Assembly: GCF_002356335.1 (NCBI RefSeq)
Contig: NZ_AP018165.1
Span: 744,001-808,000, forward strand
DNA: 64,000 nucleotides
Reading direction: 5' to 3'
DNA from: [Mycobacterium] stephanolepidis
GTDB taxonomy: Bacteria; Actinomycetota; Actinomycetes; Mycobacteriales; Mycobacteriaceae
The position numbers and the translations under genes were made by a program. The first letter of the stretch is position 1, and the number at the start of each line of letters is the position of its first letter. Of this stretch, positions 1 to 7,540 are shown piece by piece. Under the pieces are notes generated by a model. That model was given only the letters and a program-made list of their open reading frames with translations, had not been told where the DNA came from and did no database searches.

Positions 1-99
1 GTCTTGCGCGGCACCGCCGACGAAGCGCTCATCGAGCAGATTCTTGGTGTGGTTCGCGCGGCGAGCATGGTGGACCAGCGAAAAGTGAGGGAACGATGA
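1..99 (+). CDS. C-terminal end of an upstream gene (partial)
   Basis: The frame starting at base 1 is open and stops with TGA at 97-99. The visible 32 residues end in MVDQRKVRER. The stop overlaps the ATG of the following SDR gene in an ATGA, so the two genes are probably translationally coupled and belong to one operon with the crotonase behind them. Too little is visible to assign a family. The operon partners suggest a CoA-thioester enzyme such as an acyl-CoA dehydrogenase or CoA ligase, but that is a guess from context only. Confidence 0.6.
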   Translation, partial: VLRGTADEALIEQILGVVRAASMVDQRKVRER

Positions 100-866
100 A
101 CCGAGAAACTTTCTCCAGCCTGTTCGACCTCACCGGGCGTACGGTGATCGTGACCGGGGGCACCCGTGGAATCGGGCGATCTCTCGCCGAAGGTTATGCC
201 TGTGCGGGTGCCAATGTGGTTGTTGCAAGCCGTAAACCGGAAGCGTGCACCGAGACGGTCGAGCATCTGCGCTCCCTGGGTGGGCGGGCACTGGGCGTAC
301 CGACGCACACGGGCGACATCGAGTCGCTGGAACACTTGGTGCAGGCCGCCGTCGAGGAGTTCGGCGGTATCGACGTCGTGGTGAACAATGCCGCCAATGC
401 ACTCACCGAACCGGTGGGCGCATTCACCGTCGACGGGTGGGACAAGTCTTTCGGTGTGAACCTGCGGGGGCCGGTGTTTCTGGTGCAAGCCGCGCTGCCG
501 CATCTGGTGACCAGTCGACATGCGGCGGTGCTCAACGTCGTCTCGGTGGGCGCCTTCATGTTTGGCCAGGGCGTCTCCATGTACTCGGCGGCCAAGGCCG
601 CACTGGTCTCCTACACGCGGTCTGCGGCGGCCGAGCTCGCTTCGCGGGGAGTGCGTGTCAACGCACTAGCCCCCGGCGCGATCGACACCGACATGGTACG
701 CAAGACCCCGCCCGCAGAGGTGGAACGAATGGCCAACGCCAACCACCTCAAACGGCTCGGACTCCCCGACGAAATGGTGGGTACCGCACTGCTTTTGACA
801 TCCGATGCGGGCAGCTACATCACCGGTCAGACCATCATCGCCGACGGAGGGTTGGTGGCCCGGTGA
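96..866 (+). CDS. SDR-family NAD(P)-dependent oxidoreductase
   Basis: A 256-residue classical short-chain dehydrogenase/reductase, the usual length for the family. The cofactor-binding motif TGGTRGIG lies at residues 20-27, the NNAAN motif near 97-101, and the catalytic Ser150, Tyr163 and Lys167 (YSAAK) are in place. The C-terminus has the common GQTIIADGG ending. It probably oxidises or reduces a hydroxy/keto group on a lipid or acyl-CoA in the cytosol; the substrate cannot be read from the sequence. It overlaps the partial upstream gene by an ATGA and the downstream crotonase by a GTGA, which points to a co-transcribed beta-oxidation-like module. Confidence 0.9.
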   Translation: MNRETFSSLFDLTGRTVIVTGGTRGIGRSLAEGYACAGANVVVASRKPEACTETVEHLRSLGGRALGVPTHTGDIESLEHLVQAAVEEFGGIDVVVNNAANALTEPVGAFTVDGWDKSFGVNLRGPVFLVQAALPHLVTSRHAAVLNVVSVGAFMFGQGVSMYSAAKAALVSYTRSAAAELASRGVRVNALAPGAIDTDMVRKTPPAEVERMANANHLKRLGLPDEMVGTALLLTSDAGSYITGQTIIADGGLVAR

Positions 867-1675
867 TTCGCACGGAGCATCGCGACAACGGAATCCTGGT
901 GGTCACGATCGATCGTCCCGAGCGCCGTAATGCACTCGATCCGCAGACGGTGGCCGAGCTGCACTCCGTGGTCGAGAAGACCGATGGCGACCCCAAGGTG
1001 CGGGTGGTGGTTCTCACCGCAGTTGGCGCATCATTTTGTGCCGGGGCCGATCTGAAGTCGCTGCCCACTGATTTCACCAATATCGGGGCGACCTCCACGG
1101 CCGCGCTGCTCGGTGCCACCGACTCGGAGCTGGTGCGTACGCTGGCGGCTCAGGAGTTGATGGCCTCGCTGTTCGAACGGATTCACCGGATGCGTCAGCC
1201 CGTCATCGCTGCTGTCAATGGACACGCGGTCGGTGGCGGGTTCGCATTGGCGCTGGCCTGCGATATCCGGTTCGCCTGTCCGGAGGCCTCATTCGGTGCC
1301 GTGTTTATTCGTCATGGGGTGTCCAACTGCGATATGGGAACCAGCTATCACCTGCCACGGTTGGTGGGTGCGGCCCGCGCCGCGGAGCTGATGTTGACCG
1401 GACGGGTGTTCGGTGCCGACGAGGCGCAACGGATCGGCTTGATCTTCGACGTGGCGCCCGCCGAAACCCTCCTTGACGCGGCGATTGCGAAGGCCGAAGA
1501 AATCGCCGTGCACTCACCCCTGGCGGTATGGATGACCAAAGAGACGATGTGGCAGACGGTCGACGCGCCGAGCCTGCGTCATGCGCTGGATCTGGAGAAC
1601 AGGACCCAGGTGATGTGCACTGCCACCGGGGAATTGCGCCGGTCCTTCGACGCTTTTCGGGAGGGGCGCACCTAG
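863..1675 (+). CDS. Enoyl-CoA hydratase/isomerase (crotonase) family protein
   Basis: A 270-residue crotonase-fold protein. The oxyanion-hole segments are recognisable: CAGADLKSL early, and AAVNGHAVGGGFALALACDIRFA in the middle. The start is the GTG at 863, which overlaps the SDR stop (GTGA); a longer open frame upstream is only a shadow of the SDR gene. The position that usually carries the hydratase glutamate (FG-x-P-E) reads FGAVF here, so a classic hydratase mechanism is doubtful and an isomerase or other crotonase reaction is possible. Its stop shares the palindrome CTAG with the stop of the convergent TetR gene, so the genes overlap by 4 bp. Confidence 0.88.
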   Translation: MIRTEHRDNGILVVTIDRPERRNALDPQTVAELHSVVEKTDGDPKVRVVVLTAVGASFCAGADLKSLPTDFTNIGATSTAALLGATDSELVRTLAAQELMASLFERIHRMRQPVIAAVNGHAVGGGFALALACDIRFACPEASFGAVFIRHGVSNCDMGTSYHLPRLVGAARAAELMLTGRVFGADEAQRIGLIFDVAPAETLLDAAIAKAEEIAVHSPLAVWMTKETMWQTVDAPSLRHALDLENRTQVMCTATGELRRSFDAFREGRT

Positions 1676-2316
1676 TCCTCTGCCGGAGGTCCGGCCAGGA
1701 TAGCGGTCACCATGTCGATGAGCTGCGCATTCATCTGCCCGTCGTCGAGATAGGTGCCACTCAGGGACATCAGTCGATTGGTGTGCGCGATGTCGCCAAG
1801 AACTACGCAGGTCAGTGTGACCGCCTGGGTGACCCCGAATCGGATTGACGGCAGTGAGGCGTTCGGGCGCAGCCGCACGATCAGCTCCTGAAGTCGCGCG
1901 GCTTGAGGTTGAAAACTCACACTCATCGGGATCAATGCGGGGTGCCCGCCGATGAGGAGCTTGCCGAGGGTGGAAAGCCATGCGGTTCCGCCCTCTTCGC
2001 CGATTTCCGACAGCGGGACGACGATCGCCTCGGCGATGGCGCGCAGTGTCCCGGTCTTCTCGGCGATGTCCAACAACGCGAACCGGCGCTTTTCGAGCTG
2101 ATTCAAGTATTTATCGAGCAGCGCCTCGATCAGACGCTCCTTGGACCCGAAGTGATAGTGCACCGACGCGACATTGGTGCCGGCCGCCGCCATGATGGCG
2201 CGTAGTGACACCGCATCCACACCACGTTCGGCGAACAGCCGCTCGGCGGCGCTGAGCAATCGCTGATCGGTGGAATCATGTGCAGCGGTGGCTGTTTCAG
2301 ATGCTATGTCGGTCAT
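1672..2316 (-). CDS. TetR/AcrR-family transcriptional regulator
   Basis: A 214-residue repressor-type protein. The N-terminal helix-turn-helix is clear, with LLSAAERLFAERGVDAVSLR followed by IMAAAGTNVASVHYHFGSKE. The longer open frame upstream is rejected because the ATG at 2316 overlaps the stop of the preceding crotonase (ATGA) and starts a normal TetR N-terminus. It is the last gene of a six-gene reverse operon, so it is probably autoregulated and controls the thiolase/DUF35 genes in response to a CoA thioester or a related lipid. The ligand-binding half is divergent and gives no clue to the effector. Confidence 0.88.
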   Translation of the reverse strand: MTDIASETATAAHDSTDQRLLSAAERLFAERGVDAVSLRAIMAAAGTNVASVHYHFGSKERLIEALLDKYLNQLEKRRFALLDIAEKTGTLRAIAEAIVVPLSEIGEEGGTAWLSTLGKLLIGGHPALIPMSVSFQPQAARLQELIVRLRPNASLPSIRFGVTQAVTLTCVVLGDIAHTNRLMSLSGTYLDDGQMNAQLIDMVTAILAGPPAED

Positions 2317-3095
2317 TGCCCGGTGAACCGCGCCTCTCTCTTCTCGCGGAATGCGGTCAACCCCTCGCGCGCATCGGCGGAGCTGATTACCTGGCGGGTC
2401 AGGCGGGCCTCGATCGCGCGGGCGTCTTCCTCGGCGATCCAACCGCTGTGCACCACGGCTTCCTTGGCATTGCGCACCGCCAGAGGGTCATTGCGCACCG
2501 CGCGTTCGGCGAGGCTGCGCGCCTTGTCCAATGCGGTGCCCGCTGGGACCACGTGGCCCACCAGGCCGAAATGATAGGCCTCTTGAGCGGTGAGCGGCTC
2601 GCCCGTGAGGATCATCTCCATGGCCTTGGTGTAGGGAATCTGCCGTTTGAGCCGGACCATGGACCCGGCACCGGGCACCAGCCCACGCTGCACCTCCGGA
2701 AGGCCGAACGTTGCCTGCTCGTCGGCAACACGGATATCGTTCTGCTGCAACATTTCACATCCGCCACCCAGGCACGCGCCGTTGACCGCCGCGATGAGCG
2801 GCTTGGTCAGGGTATGGGTGAGTAGCAGTCCCTTGCCTATGGCGGCGGGGTCGAGTGGCGGCGCGGAGCCGTCCCGGACCATCCAGCCATCACTGAGATC
2901 ACCTCCTACGCAGTAGGCGCTACCGGCGCCGGTGATGATGGCCGCCCGGATGCCGTCGTCCCCGTCGATCTCGTCCCAGGCCTGGGCGAGCTGTCCCACC
3001 ATGTTGGTGGACAGCGCATTTCGTCGATGCGGACGGTTCATGGTCAAGACGATCGGGCCGTCACGCTCGACGATGAGTTCTCGATCTTCGATCAT
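2313..3095 (-). CDS. Enoyl-CoA hydratase/isomerase (crotonase) family protein
   Basis: A 260-residue crotonase. It shows the oxyanion-hole segments (YCVGGDLSD and AAVNGACLGGGCEM) and an intact FGLPE segment with the catalytic glutamate, so hydratase activity is plausible. The C-terminus has the usual FREKREARFTGQ tail. The start at 3095 overlaps the stop of the upstream thiolase-like gene (ATGA) and the stop overlaps the TetR start. In this operon it likely hydrates an enoyl-CoA whose product is then cleaved by the thiolase-like/DUF35 proteins encoded just upstream; that role is inferred from the neighbours. Confidence 0.88.
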   Translation of the reverse strand: MIEDRELIVERDGPIVLTMNRPHRRNALSTNMVGQLAQAWDEIDGDDGIRAAIITGAGSAYCVGGDLSDGWMVRDGSAPPLDPAAIGKGLLLTHTLTKPLIAAVNGACLGGGCEMLQQNDIRVADEQATFGLPEVQRGLVPGAGSMVRLKRQIPYTKAMEMILTGEPLTAQEAYHFGLVGHVVPAGTALDKARSLAERAVRNDPLAVRNAKEAVVHSGWIAEEDARAIEARLTRQVISSADAREGLTAFREKREARFTGQ

Positions 3096-4246
3096 GGTTT
3101 GTCGCACCCCACCACCCACAAAGCATGGAACTGCGATGCGCCGCCCATGGCATGGCCTATCGCGCGTCTGGCACCGTCGACTTGATGTTCTCCCGCCAGC
3201 CCGCGCACCTGCAACGCGGCCTCGGCGAACCGAAGCAGGCCGGTCGCGCCGGTGGGGTTGCCCGAGAGCACACCACCGGACGGATTGATCGGATGTCTGC
3301 CCTCGAACGCGGTGTGGCCCTCGTCGACGGCGCGCCAGCCCGATCCCTCGGGAGCCAGTCCGATGTTCTCCATCCACATCGGCTCATACCAACTGTAGGG
3401 GATGTAGAGCTCGGATACGTCTGCCTCGGTGGCCGGGTCGGTGATCCCCGCCTCGCGGTACGCCGCGGCGGCGCACTCCTGCCCGGCACGTGGATTCACC
3501 TCATCGCGGCCTGCGAAATGTCCTGTCTCGGTGCGCCATCCGGTGCCGTGAATCCAGGCGGGCGGTCGCGGCGCATGCGTCGCGAACAGTTCGGAAGAGA
3601 CGACGACCGCACACGAGCCGTCGGATGACGGGCAGGATTCCAGGAACCGGATGGGATCCCAGAGCATCGGCGAGCTGCGTACCTCCTCGACGGTGATATC
3701 GGGTTTGTGGATATGTGCGTAGGGGTTACGGATGGCGTTGAGACGATGATTCACCGCGACTTGCCAGCCGATGTGTTCCGGGGCACCCGAGCGGCGGATG
3801 TATTCGCGGATAACGGGTGCGAAATGCCCACCCGCGCCGGCACCCAGCTGGGCACTGAACGGCAGCGGCCGGGACAGTGCCCAGGTGAAGTTGCCTTCTG
3901 ACTCTTTGGAATACGCGACCACCAACACCCTTCCGGCAAGTCCCGCCTGCACCAGATGTGCGGCATAGATGGCCGCATGCCCTCCGACGCTGCCACCGGT
4001 GAACACCCGGGTGACCGGCAGTCCGCGCGCGCCCATCGCGTCGGCGAGGTATAGCTCGGGGTTCATCACGCCGTCGAAGAGATCGGGAGTCTTGGCGAGC
4101 ACGATCGCGTCGATATCACCGAACGTCAGCTCTGCATCGGCCAGCGCGCCGTCCACCGCTTCGCGGACCAGGGCCGCGATGCTGACCTCACGCTTCTTGG
4201 CCTGCTTGCTTTGTCCGACACCGACTACGGCGACGCGGGCGCTCAT
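3092..4246 (-). CDS. Thiolase-fold (lipid-transfer-protein/SCP-x-like) enzyme
   Basis: A 384-residue thiolase-superfamily protein of the type annotated as lipid-transfer protein or acetyl-CoA acetyltransferase. The region that holds the nucleophilic cysteine in true thiolases reads VTRVFTGGSVGGHAA, with no cysteine. The C-terminal half keeps HPINPSGGVLSGNPTGATG and AIGHAMGGASQ. The steroid side-chain aldolase Ltp2 also lacks thiolase catalysis and works with a DUF35 partner, so a retro-aldol cleavage is the best inference here. The ATG at 4246 overlaps the stop of a second thiolase-like gene. Substrate unknown. Confidence 0.85.
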   Translation of the reverse strand: MSARVAVVGVGQSKQAKKREVSIAALVREAVDGALADAELTFGDIDAIVLAKTPDLFDGVMNPELYLADAMGARGLPVTRVFTGGSVGGHAAIYAAHLVQAGLAGRVLVVAYSKESEGNFTWALSRPLPFSAQLGAGAGGHFAPVIREYIRRSGAPEHIGWQVAVNHRLNAIRNPYAHIHKPDITVEEVRSSPMLWDPIRFLESCPSSDGSCAVVVSSELFATHAPRPPAWIHGTGWRTETGHFAGRDEVNPRAGQECAAAAYREAGITDPATEADVSELYIPYSWYEPMWMENIGLAPEGSGWRAVDEGHTAFEGRHPINPSGGVLSGNPTGATGLLRFAEAALQVRGLAGEHQVDGARRAIGHAMGGASQFHALWVVGCDKP

Positions 4247-5313
4247 CCGCTCGCCTCCATGAGACACACCAGATTGTGCTGCAGCGCAGAGCCGTTGGTG
4301 GCATGGGCAAGTGCTCGAGTGGCTCGCCCCTGCATGATCACGCGAGCCGATTCGCCAATGCGGATCAAGCCGGTAGCGGTGGCGGGTGCACCCGCCAGCG
4401 GCCCACCGGATGGATTCACGAGCACGTTGTCGATGCCAAAGGTTTTGGTGAGTAGCGGTTCCACATAACTGTATTCGGTGTGCAGCTCGGCGACTTCCAC
4501 ACTGGCGGCAGTGAAACCGGCCATGGCAGCTGCCTTCTCGGCGGCGATGCGTGCCGAGTCCACTACCGCGAGGTCCCGCGATCCGGGATAGTGCGTGTCC
4601 ATCCGGTGATCGATCGCCCTGATCCACGCCGGACGCCGGGCCAGGCGACGTGCCACGTCACCGGTGGCCAGGATCAGCACTGCGGCGCCGTCACCGACCG
4701 GTGCCACATCGTGTGGACGCAGTGGCGAGGCGATGTACGGCTGATCCAGCAGCGATTCGACCCCCGGAGCACCTGCCCTGAGCGCGAAGGGATTTGACAA
4801 AGCATCGGTCAGTGATTGGTTCACCACATCGGCCATCTCGCGCTCTGTGGTGATACCGGCCTCGATGACGGCCGTCGCCTGCAGGCCGGCGATTGCATGC
4901 CGATGCGGATGAAGGGGAGTCAGATAGTAGGGATCCAGTGAAGCGGGCGCCACCTGGTCCAGGTCGGCGGGCAGCGCGCCGCGGCCGATGCCGTACACCA
5001 GGGCGATATCGCCGTGGCCCAGTTGGAGCCATGACCAGGCCTCGTAACACGCCCATGCGGCATCCATTTCGACATGGGATTCCGATATCGGAGGCCAGGC
5101 GCCGACAGCGTCGAGGGACTCGATGTACGCGAAGGTACGGCCCTCGAAAAAGTCATGGCTACCCGAGGCGTAGAAGTCGATGTCCGCACGGCGCAGTGCT
5201 ACCTGCTCAAGGGCCTCGCGGACCACGGGTAACAGAATCTCGGCCATATCGTCGCGTAGATTTGCTGCAGTACAAGCCGATTGGGCAAAAGAAACCACGG
5301 CAACATCACGCAT
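4243..5313 (-). CDS. Thiolase-fold protein, second copy in the operon
   Basis: A 356-residue thiolase-like protein related to its downstream neighbour. The segment expected to contain the active cysteine reads HVEMDAAWACYEAW; its only cysteine is displaced from the usual nucleophile position. The C-terminal half has AELHTEYSYVEP, VNPSGGPLAGAPATATG and ALAHATNGSALQ, parallel to the first copy. Start chosen at ATG 5313, which overlaps the end of a DUF35 gene by 8 bp. Two adjacent thiolase-like subunits beside two DUF35 genes suggest a heteromeric acyl-CoA lyase complex. The reaction is inferred, not demonstrated. Confidence 0.83.
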   Translation of the reverse strand: MRDVAVVSFAQSACTAANLRDDMAEILLPVVREALEQVALRRADIDFYASGSHDFFEGRTFAYIESLDAVGAWPPISESHVEMDAAWACYEAWSWLQLGHGDIALVYGIGRGALPADLDQVAPASLDPYYLTPLHPHRHAIAGLQATAVIEAGITTEREMADVVNQSLTDALSNPFALRAGAPGVESLLDQPYIASPLRPHDVAPVGDGAAVLILATGDVARRLARRPAWIRAIDHRMDTHYPGSRDLAVVDSARIAAEKAAAMAGFTAASVEVAELHTEYSYVEPLLTKTFGIDNVLVNPSGGPLAGAPATATGLIRIGESARVIMQGRATRALAHATNGSALQHNLVCLMEASG

Positions 5314-5782
5314 GGGCGGCCTCGTTCGATACCGGCCGGAAGTAGCGGATGCTCTGCATGCTGGCACCGAGGTTCTCGTCGGTCACCCAGACCGGCTCTA
5401 CGGTCATGCCGATGTGGACGAGGTCCGGCTCGGTATCTCCGATCATGTGCATGAGTCTGTTGTCGGCGCCGTGCAACTGGATGTGCGCCACTGCGTAGGG
5501 CGGCGTGAACACTTGCCCCGGAAAGGGGAAGCTCACGATGCAGAAGGTCTCCACCGTTCCCGTCCCCGCAAGGGGGTACGGCTCACCCAGTTCCGTCAGG
5601 CACCGCGAACAGAATTGCGGCGCAGGACAGTACGCGCGTTCACAGCCAGGGCATTGGCGTGCCAGCAGGCGTCTCTGCGCCAGTCCGCGCAGGAAGATCG
5701 AACGACCGGATCCAGCGACATAGGTGTAGTCCATGCGAAACGGACTGGCGATCGAGGACACCGGTTCGGGTAGTGCGGTCAC
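5306..5782 (-). CDS. DUF35 OB-fold protein with zinc ribbon
   Basis: A 158-residue member of the DUF35/acyl-CoA-associated OB-fold family. The N-terminal rubredoxin-like zinc ribbon is intact: Cys44-x2-Cys47 and Cys58-x2-Cys61 (QCPGC and FCSRC). An OB-fold follows, containing GTGTVETFCIVSFPFPG and PPYAVAHIQL. The start is the GTG at 5782, overlapping the stop of the upstream gene (GTGA). Proteins of this kind (for example ChsH2 in steroid degradation) bind thiolase-like partners to form aldol-lyase complexes, which fits the two thiolase-fold genes directly downstream. Confidence 0.85.
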   Translation of the reverse strand: MTALPEPVSSIASPFRMDYTYVAGSGRSIFLRGLAQRRLLARQCPGCERAYCPAPQFCSRCLTELGEPYPLAGTGTVETFCIVSFPFPGQVFTPPYAVAHIQLHGADNRLMHMIGDTEPDLVHIGMTVEPVWVTDENLGASMQSIRYFRPVSNEAAHA

Positions 5783-6234
5783 AGCCGGCCCACCGGTTCG
5801 AAGCAGACGATATCGGTGATGGCGCCAACACGGTCCGGGCGCCATCGTGCGACAACGGGCAGTCCCGTTTTCATGGTCAGGGGATTGCCGCCGACATCGA
5901 CGGCGTGGAACATCGCGTTAGTGGTTCCGTCTATGCGGATAAGCGCCCATGCGAAATCATCCTGCAGCTCGTCTGCCGGCCGTGACCGCACCCAGGTCCA
6001 TTGCAGGACAACGCCCTTGGGTTCGAGTTCCACCAATTCGCCGGTAGGGCCGGCATCGGCCGGGTCGAACTCGAGCACCGGGCACAACACCTGGCCATGG
6101 ATCGTCCGCACTCCGAACAGTCGCGCGTCGCGTAGCCCGCCGAGGAAGGCGCCGATCTTGGGGCCGACGGTGCGTTCAAATCCGAACTCGATCGTGTACG
6201 GCGCGCGCAGGGATTCGGAGGATTGGTCGGTCAC
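5779..6234 (-). CDS. DUF35-type OB-fold protein lacking the zinc ribbon
   Basis: A 151-residue protein related to the DUF35 OB-fold family by its second half (GVVLQWTWVRSRPA, FAWALIRIDGTTNAMFHAVDV, PVVARWRP). Only one cysteine is found in the region where a zinc ribbon would lie, so the metal site is absent. It is the first gene of the reverse operon that runs to the TetR gene at 1672, starting at ATG 6234 after a short upstream region with inverted repeats. It probably acts with the zinc-ribbon DUF35 protein and the two thiolase-like proteins as a structural or substrate-binding subunit. Confidence 0.78.
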   Translation of the reverse strand: MTDQSSESLRAPYTIEFGFERTVGPKIGAFLGGLRDARLFGVRTIHGQVLCPVLEFDPADAGPTGELVELEPKGVVLQWTWVRSRPADELQDDFAWALIRIDGTTNAMFHAVDVGGNPLTMKTGLPVVARWRPDRVGAITDIVCFEPVGRL

Positions 6235-6252
6235 AGGCCTCCCGACGAGGTT

Positions 6253-6279
6253 CTATCAATTGATTGAATCGAGCGATAG
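6253..6279. promoter_or_regulatory. Inverted repeat upstream of the thiolase/DUF35 operon (possible operator)
   Basis: CTATC at 6253-6257 is mirrored by GATAG at 6275-6279, and the palindrome TCAATTGA lies at 6256-6263. The element sits about 20-45 bp upstream of the first operon gene, where a TetR repressor would bind. The regulator encoded at the end of the operon is the obvious candidate, but this is inferred from position only. Confidence 0.4.
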
Positions 6280-6346
6280 GACCGTAACACGGCAGTGATG
6301 GCGGCCACAGATTTACGTGGACACCAATGTGACAAGGTGATGCCGG

Positions 6347-7312
6347 TTATCGCGGAGGGGGTGGCTTCAAGGCCTTTTCGAGCTGAGGCGTCAGTTGTTC
6401 CAGCGCATAGATCCGAGCCAGTGGGCCGCCGAGCCGAAGGGCGTTCACCACCGGACTGTCTGCCGGGATGTAGACGGCGCGCCCCTCGGTGACCGCACGT
6501 AGATCTGCAAGACCATTGGTGGACTTCGCCTGCTGTTCGGTGGCTCCCACCACCACCAGGAGGTCCTCGTCGGCCTTGGCCTTCAGTTCGCCATCCGGTA
6601 CGTGGCCGGAGTATCGCTGGCTCAGGAACCCCAGTCCGTCGAAGACTGCGCGACGTGGGTCGCGGAAACCCAACAGGAAGGTGCCTTGTCCGTCTGCGAC
6701 CCAATCGACCACCGCCGTGCGGTTGACCCAATGCTGGTGCCCGGTACGTATCTGGTTGTACCGAGTCCCAACCTCTTCGGATCGCATGCGCGCCCGATCG
6801 GACTTGCCCAGGGCCCGGCCAATGGTGAAGAGCTGTGTATACCAAGGTGTCTCGGCACGATCGATTCGGTCCTCCGAGACCACCGTCGGCGCGATCTTCG
6901 TCAATCTGTCGTAACTGGGTCTGTCGATATCGGCGCCGGTGGCCAGGATGACATCGGGTTTGGCGGCGGCGATGGCGTCGAAGTTCAGCTCTGAGCCCGA
7001 GACGACGGGGGGATAGGAGACCTCCGGAACGACCCAGGGGTACATCGGATACTCCGGCAGCGTGGACCGGACGCCGACGGGTTTGGTGCCCAACGACTGC
7101 ACCAAGTCTTGGTCGTTCCATCCGAGGGTGACGACGCGGTTAGGTCGTGTCGCGAGGAATGCTCCGCCGTACCTGTGGGGGATGCTGAGCGGGAAGCCGT
7201 CCGGAGTCAACGTCGGCGGCGCGGCGGGCGGCGGACTTTGGTTGCGAGAACACCCGGCAAGGGCCAGCAGCGTCAGCATCGCGGCAATGACGCGCCATCC
7301 GGCTGTTGCCAT
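6347..7312 (-). CDS. fecB2: Periplasmic iron/siderophore-binding lipoprotein, FecB2-like
   Basis: A 321-residue ABC-transporter substrate-binding protein of the cobalamin/Fe3+-siderophore class. The signal peptide ends in the lipobox LALAGCS, so the mature protein is lipid-anchored outside the membrane. Typical features are RVVTLGWNDQDLVQSLGTKPVGV near the N-terminus and FDAIAAAKPDVILATGAD. A proline-rich stretch follows the lipobox. Start at ATG 7312 is supported by a -10-like TAGTTT 7 nt upstream (leaderless). M. tuberculosis Rv0265c (FecB2) is the likely counterpart. No IdeR iron box was seen upstream and no permease or ATPase genes are adjacent. Confidence 0.8.
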   Translation of the reverse strand: MATAGWRVIAAMLTLLALAGCSRNQSPPPAAPPTLTPDGFPLSIPHRYGGAFLATRPNRVVTLGWNDQDLVQSLGTKPVGVRSTLPEYPMYPWVVPEVSYPPVVSGSELNFDAIAAAKPDVILATGADIDRPSYDRLTKIAPTVVSEDRIDRAETPWYTQLFTIGRALGKSDRARMRSEEVGTRYNQIRTGHQHWVNRTAVVDWVADGQGTFLLGFRDPRRAVFDGLGFLSQRYSGHVPDGELKAKADEDLLVVVGATEQQAKSTNGLADLRAVTEGRAVYIPADSPVVNALRLGGPLARIYALEQLTPQLEKALKPPPPR

Positions 7313-7319
7313 GCCGAGC

Positions 7320-7325
7320 AAACTA
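7320..7325 (-). promoter_or_regulatory. -10 element TAGTTT, leaderless start of the FecB2-like gene
   Basis: Reading the minus strand, TAGTTT is followed by 7 nt and then the ATG at 7312, the spacing expected when transcription begins at the first base of the start codon. No Shine-Dalgarno sequence is present. Confidence 0.5.
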
Positions 7326-7540
7326 CCATCGGCCGGCGCCGATATACGAATGTGATCGCAATCGGCTCGGGGTGAATCGAACGACCGGGCATCGGGTTGC
7401 ACGCCTGCCACCTGCGGGAACGTCACCAGGCGGGATGTTGTTTGCTGGCCGTTGCCATTGACGCTGGGGTGGGACCTTCATACGTTTGCGCCGTTCCCAG
7501 CTCGTGCTACGGGTCAGAGCAACAGTGCAATAGGAAGCCG

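Noticed and set aside
1672..1675. CTAG palindromes at convergent stop codons (also 48224-48227)
   Set aside because: They arise because TAG stops overlap on both strands; no regulatory meaning is needed.
7313..7540. Possible IdeR iron box in front of the FecB2-like gene
   Set aside because: No sequence resembling TTAGGTTAGGCTAACCTAA was found in the interval.
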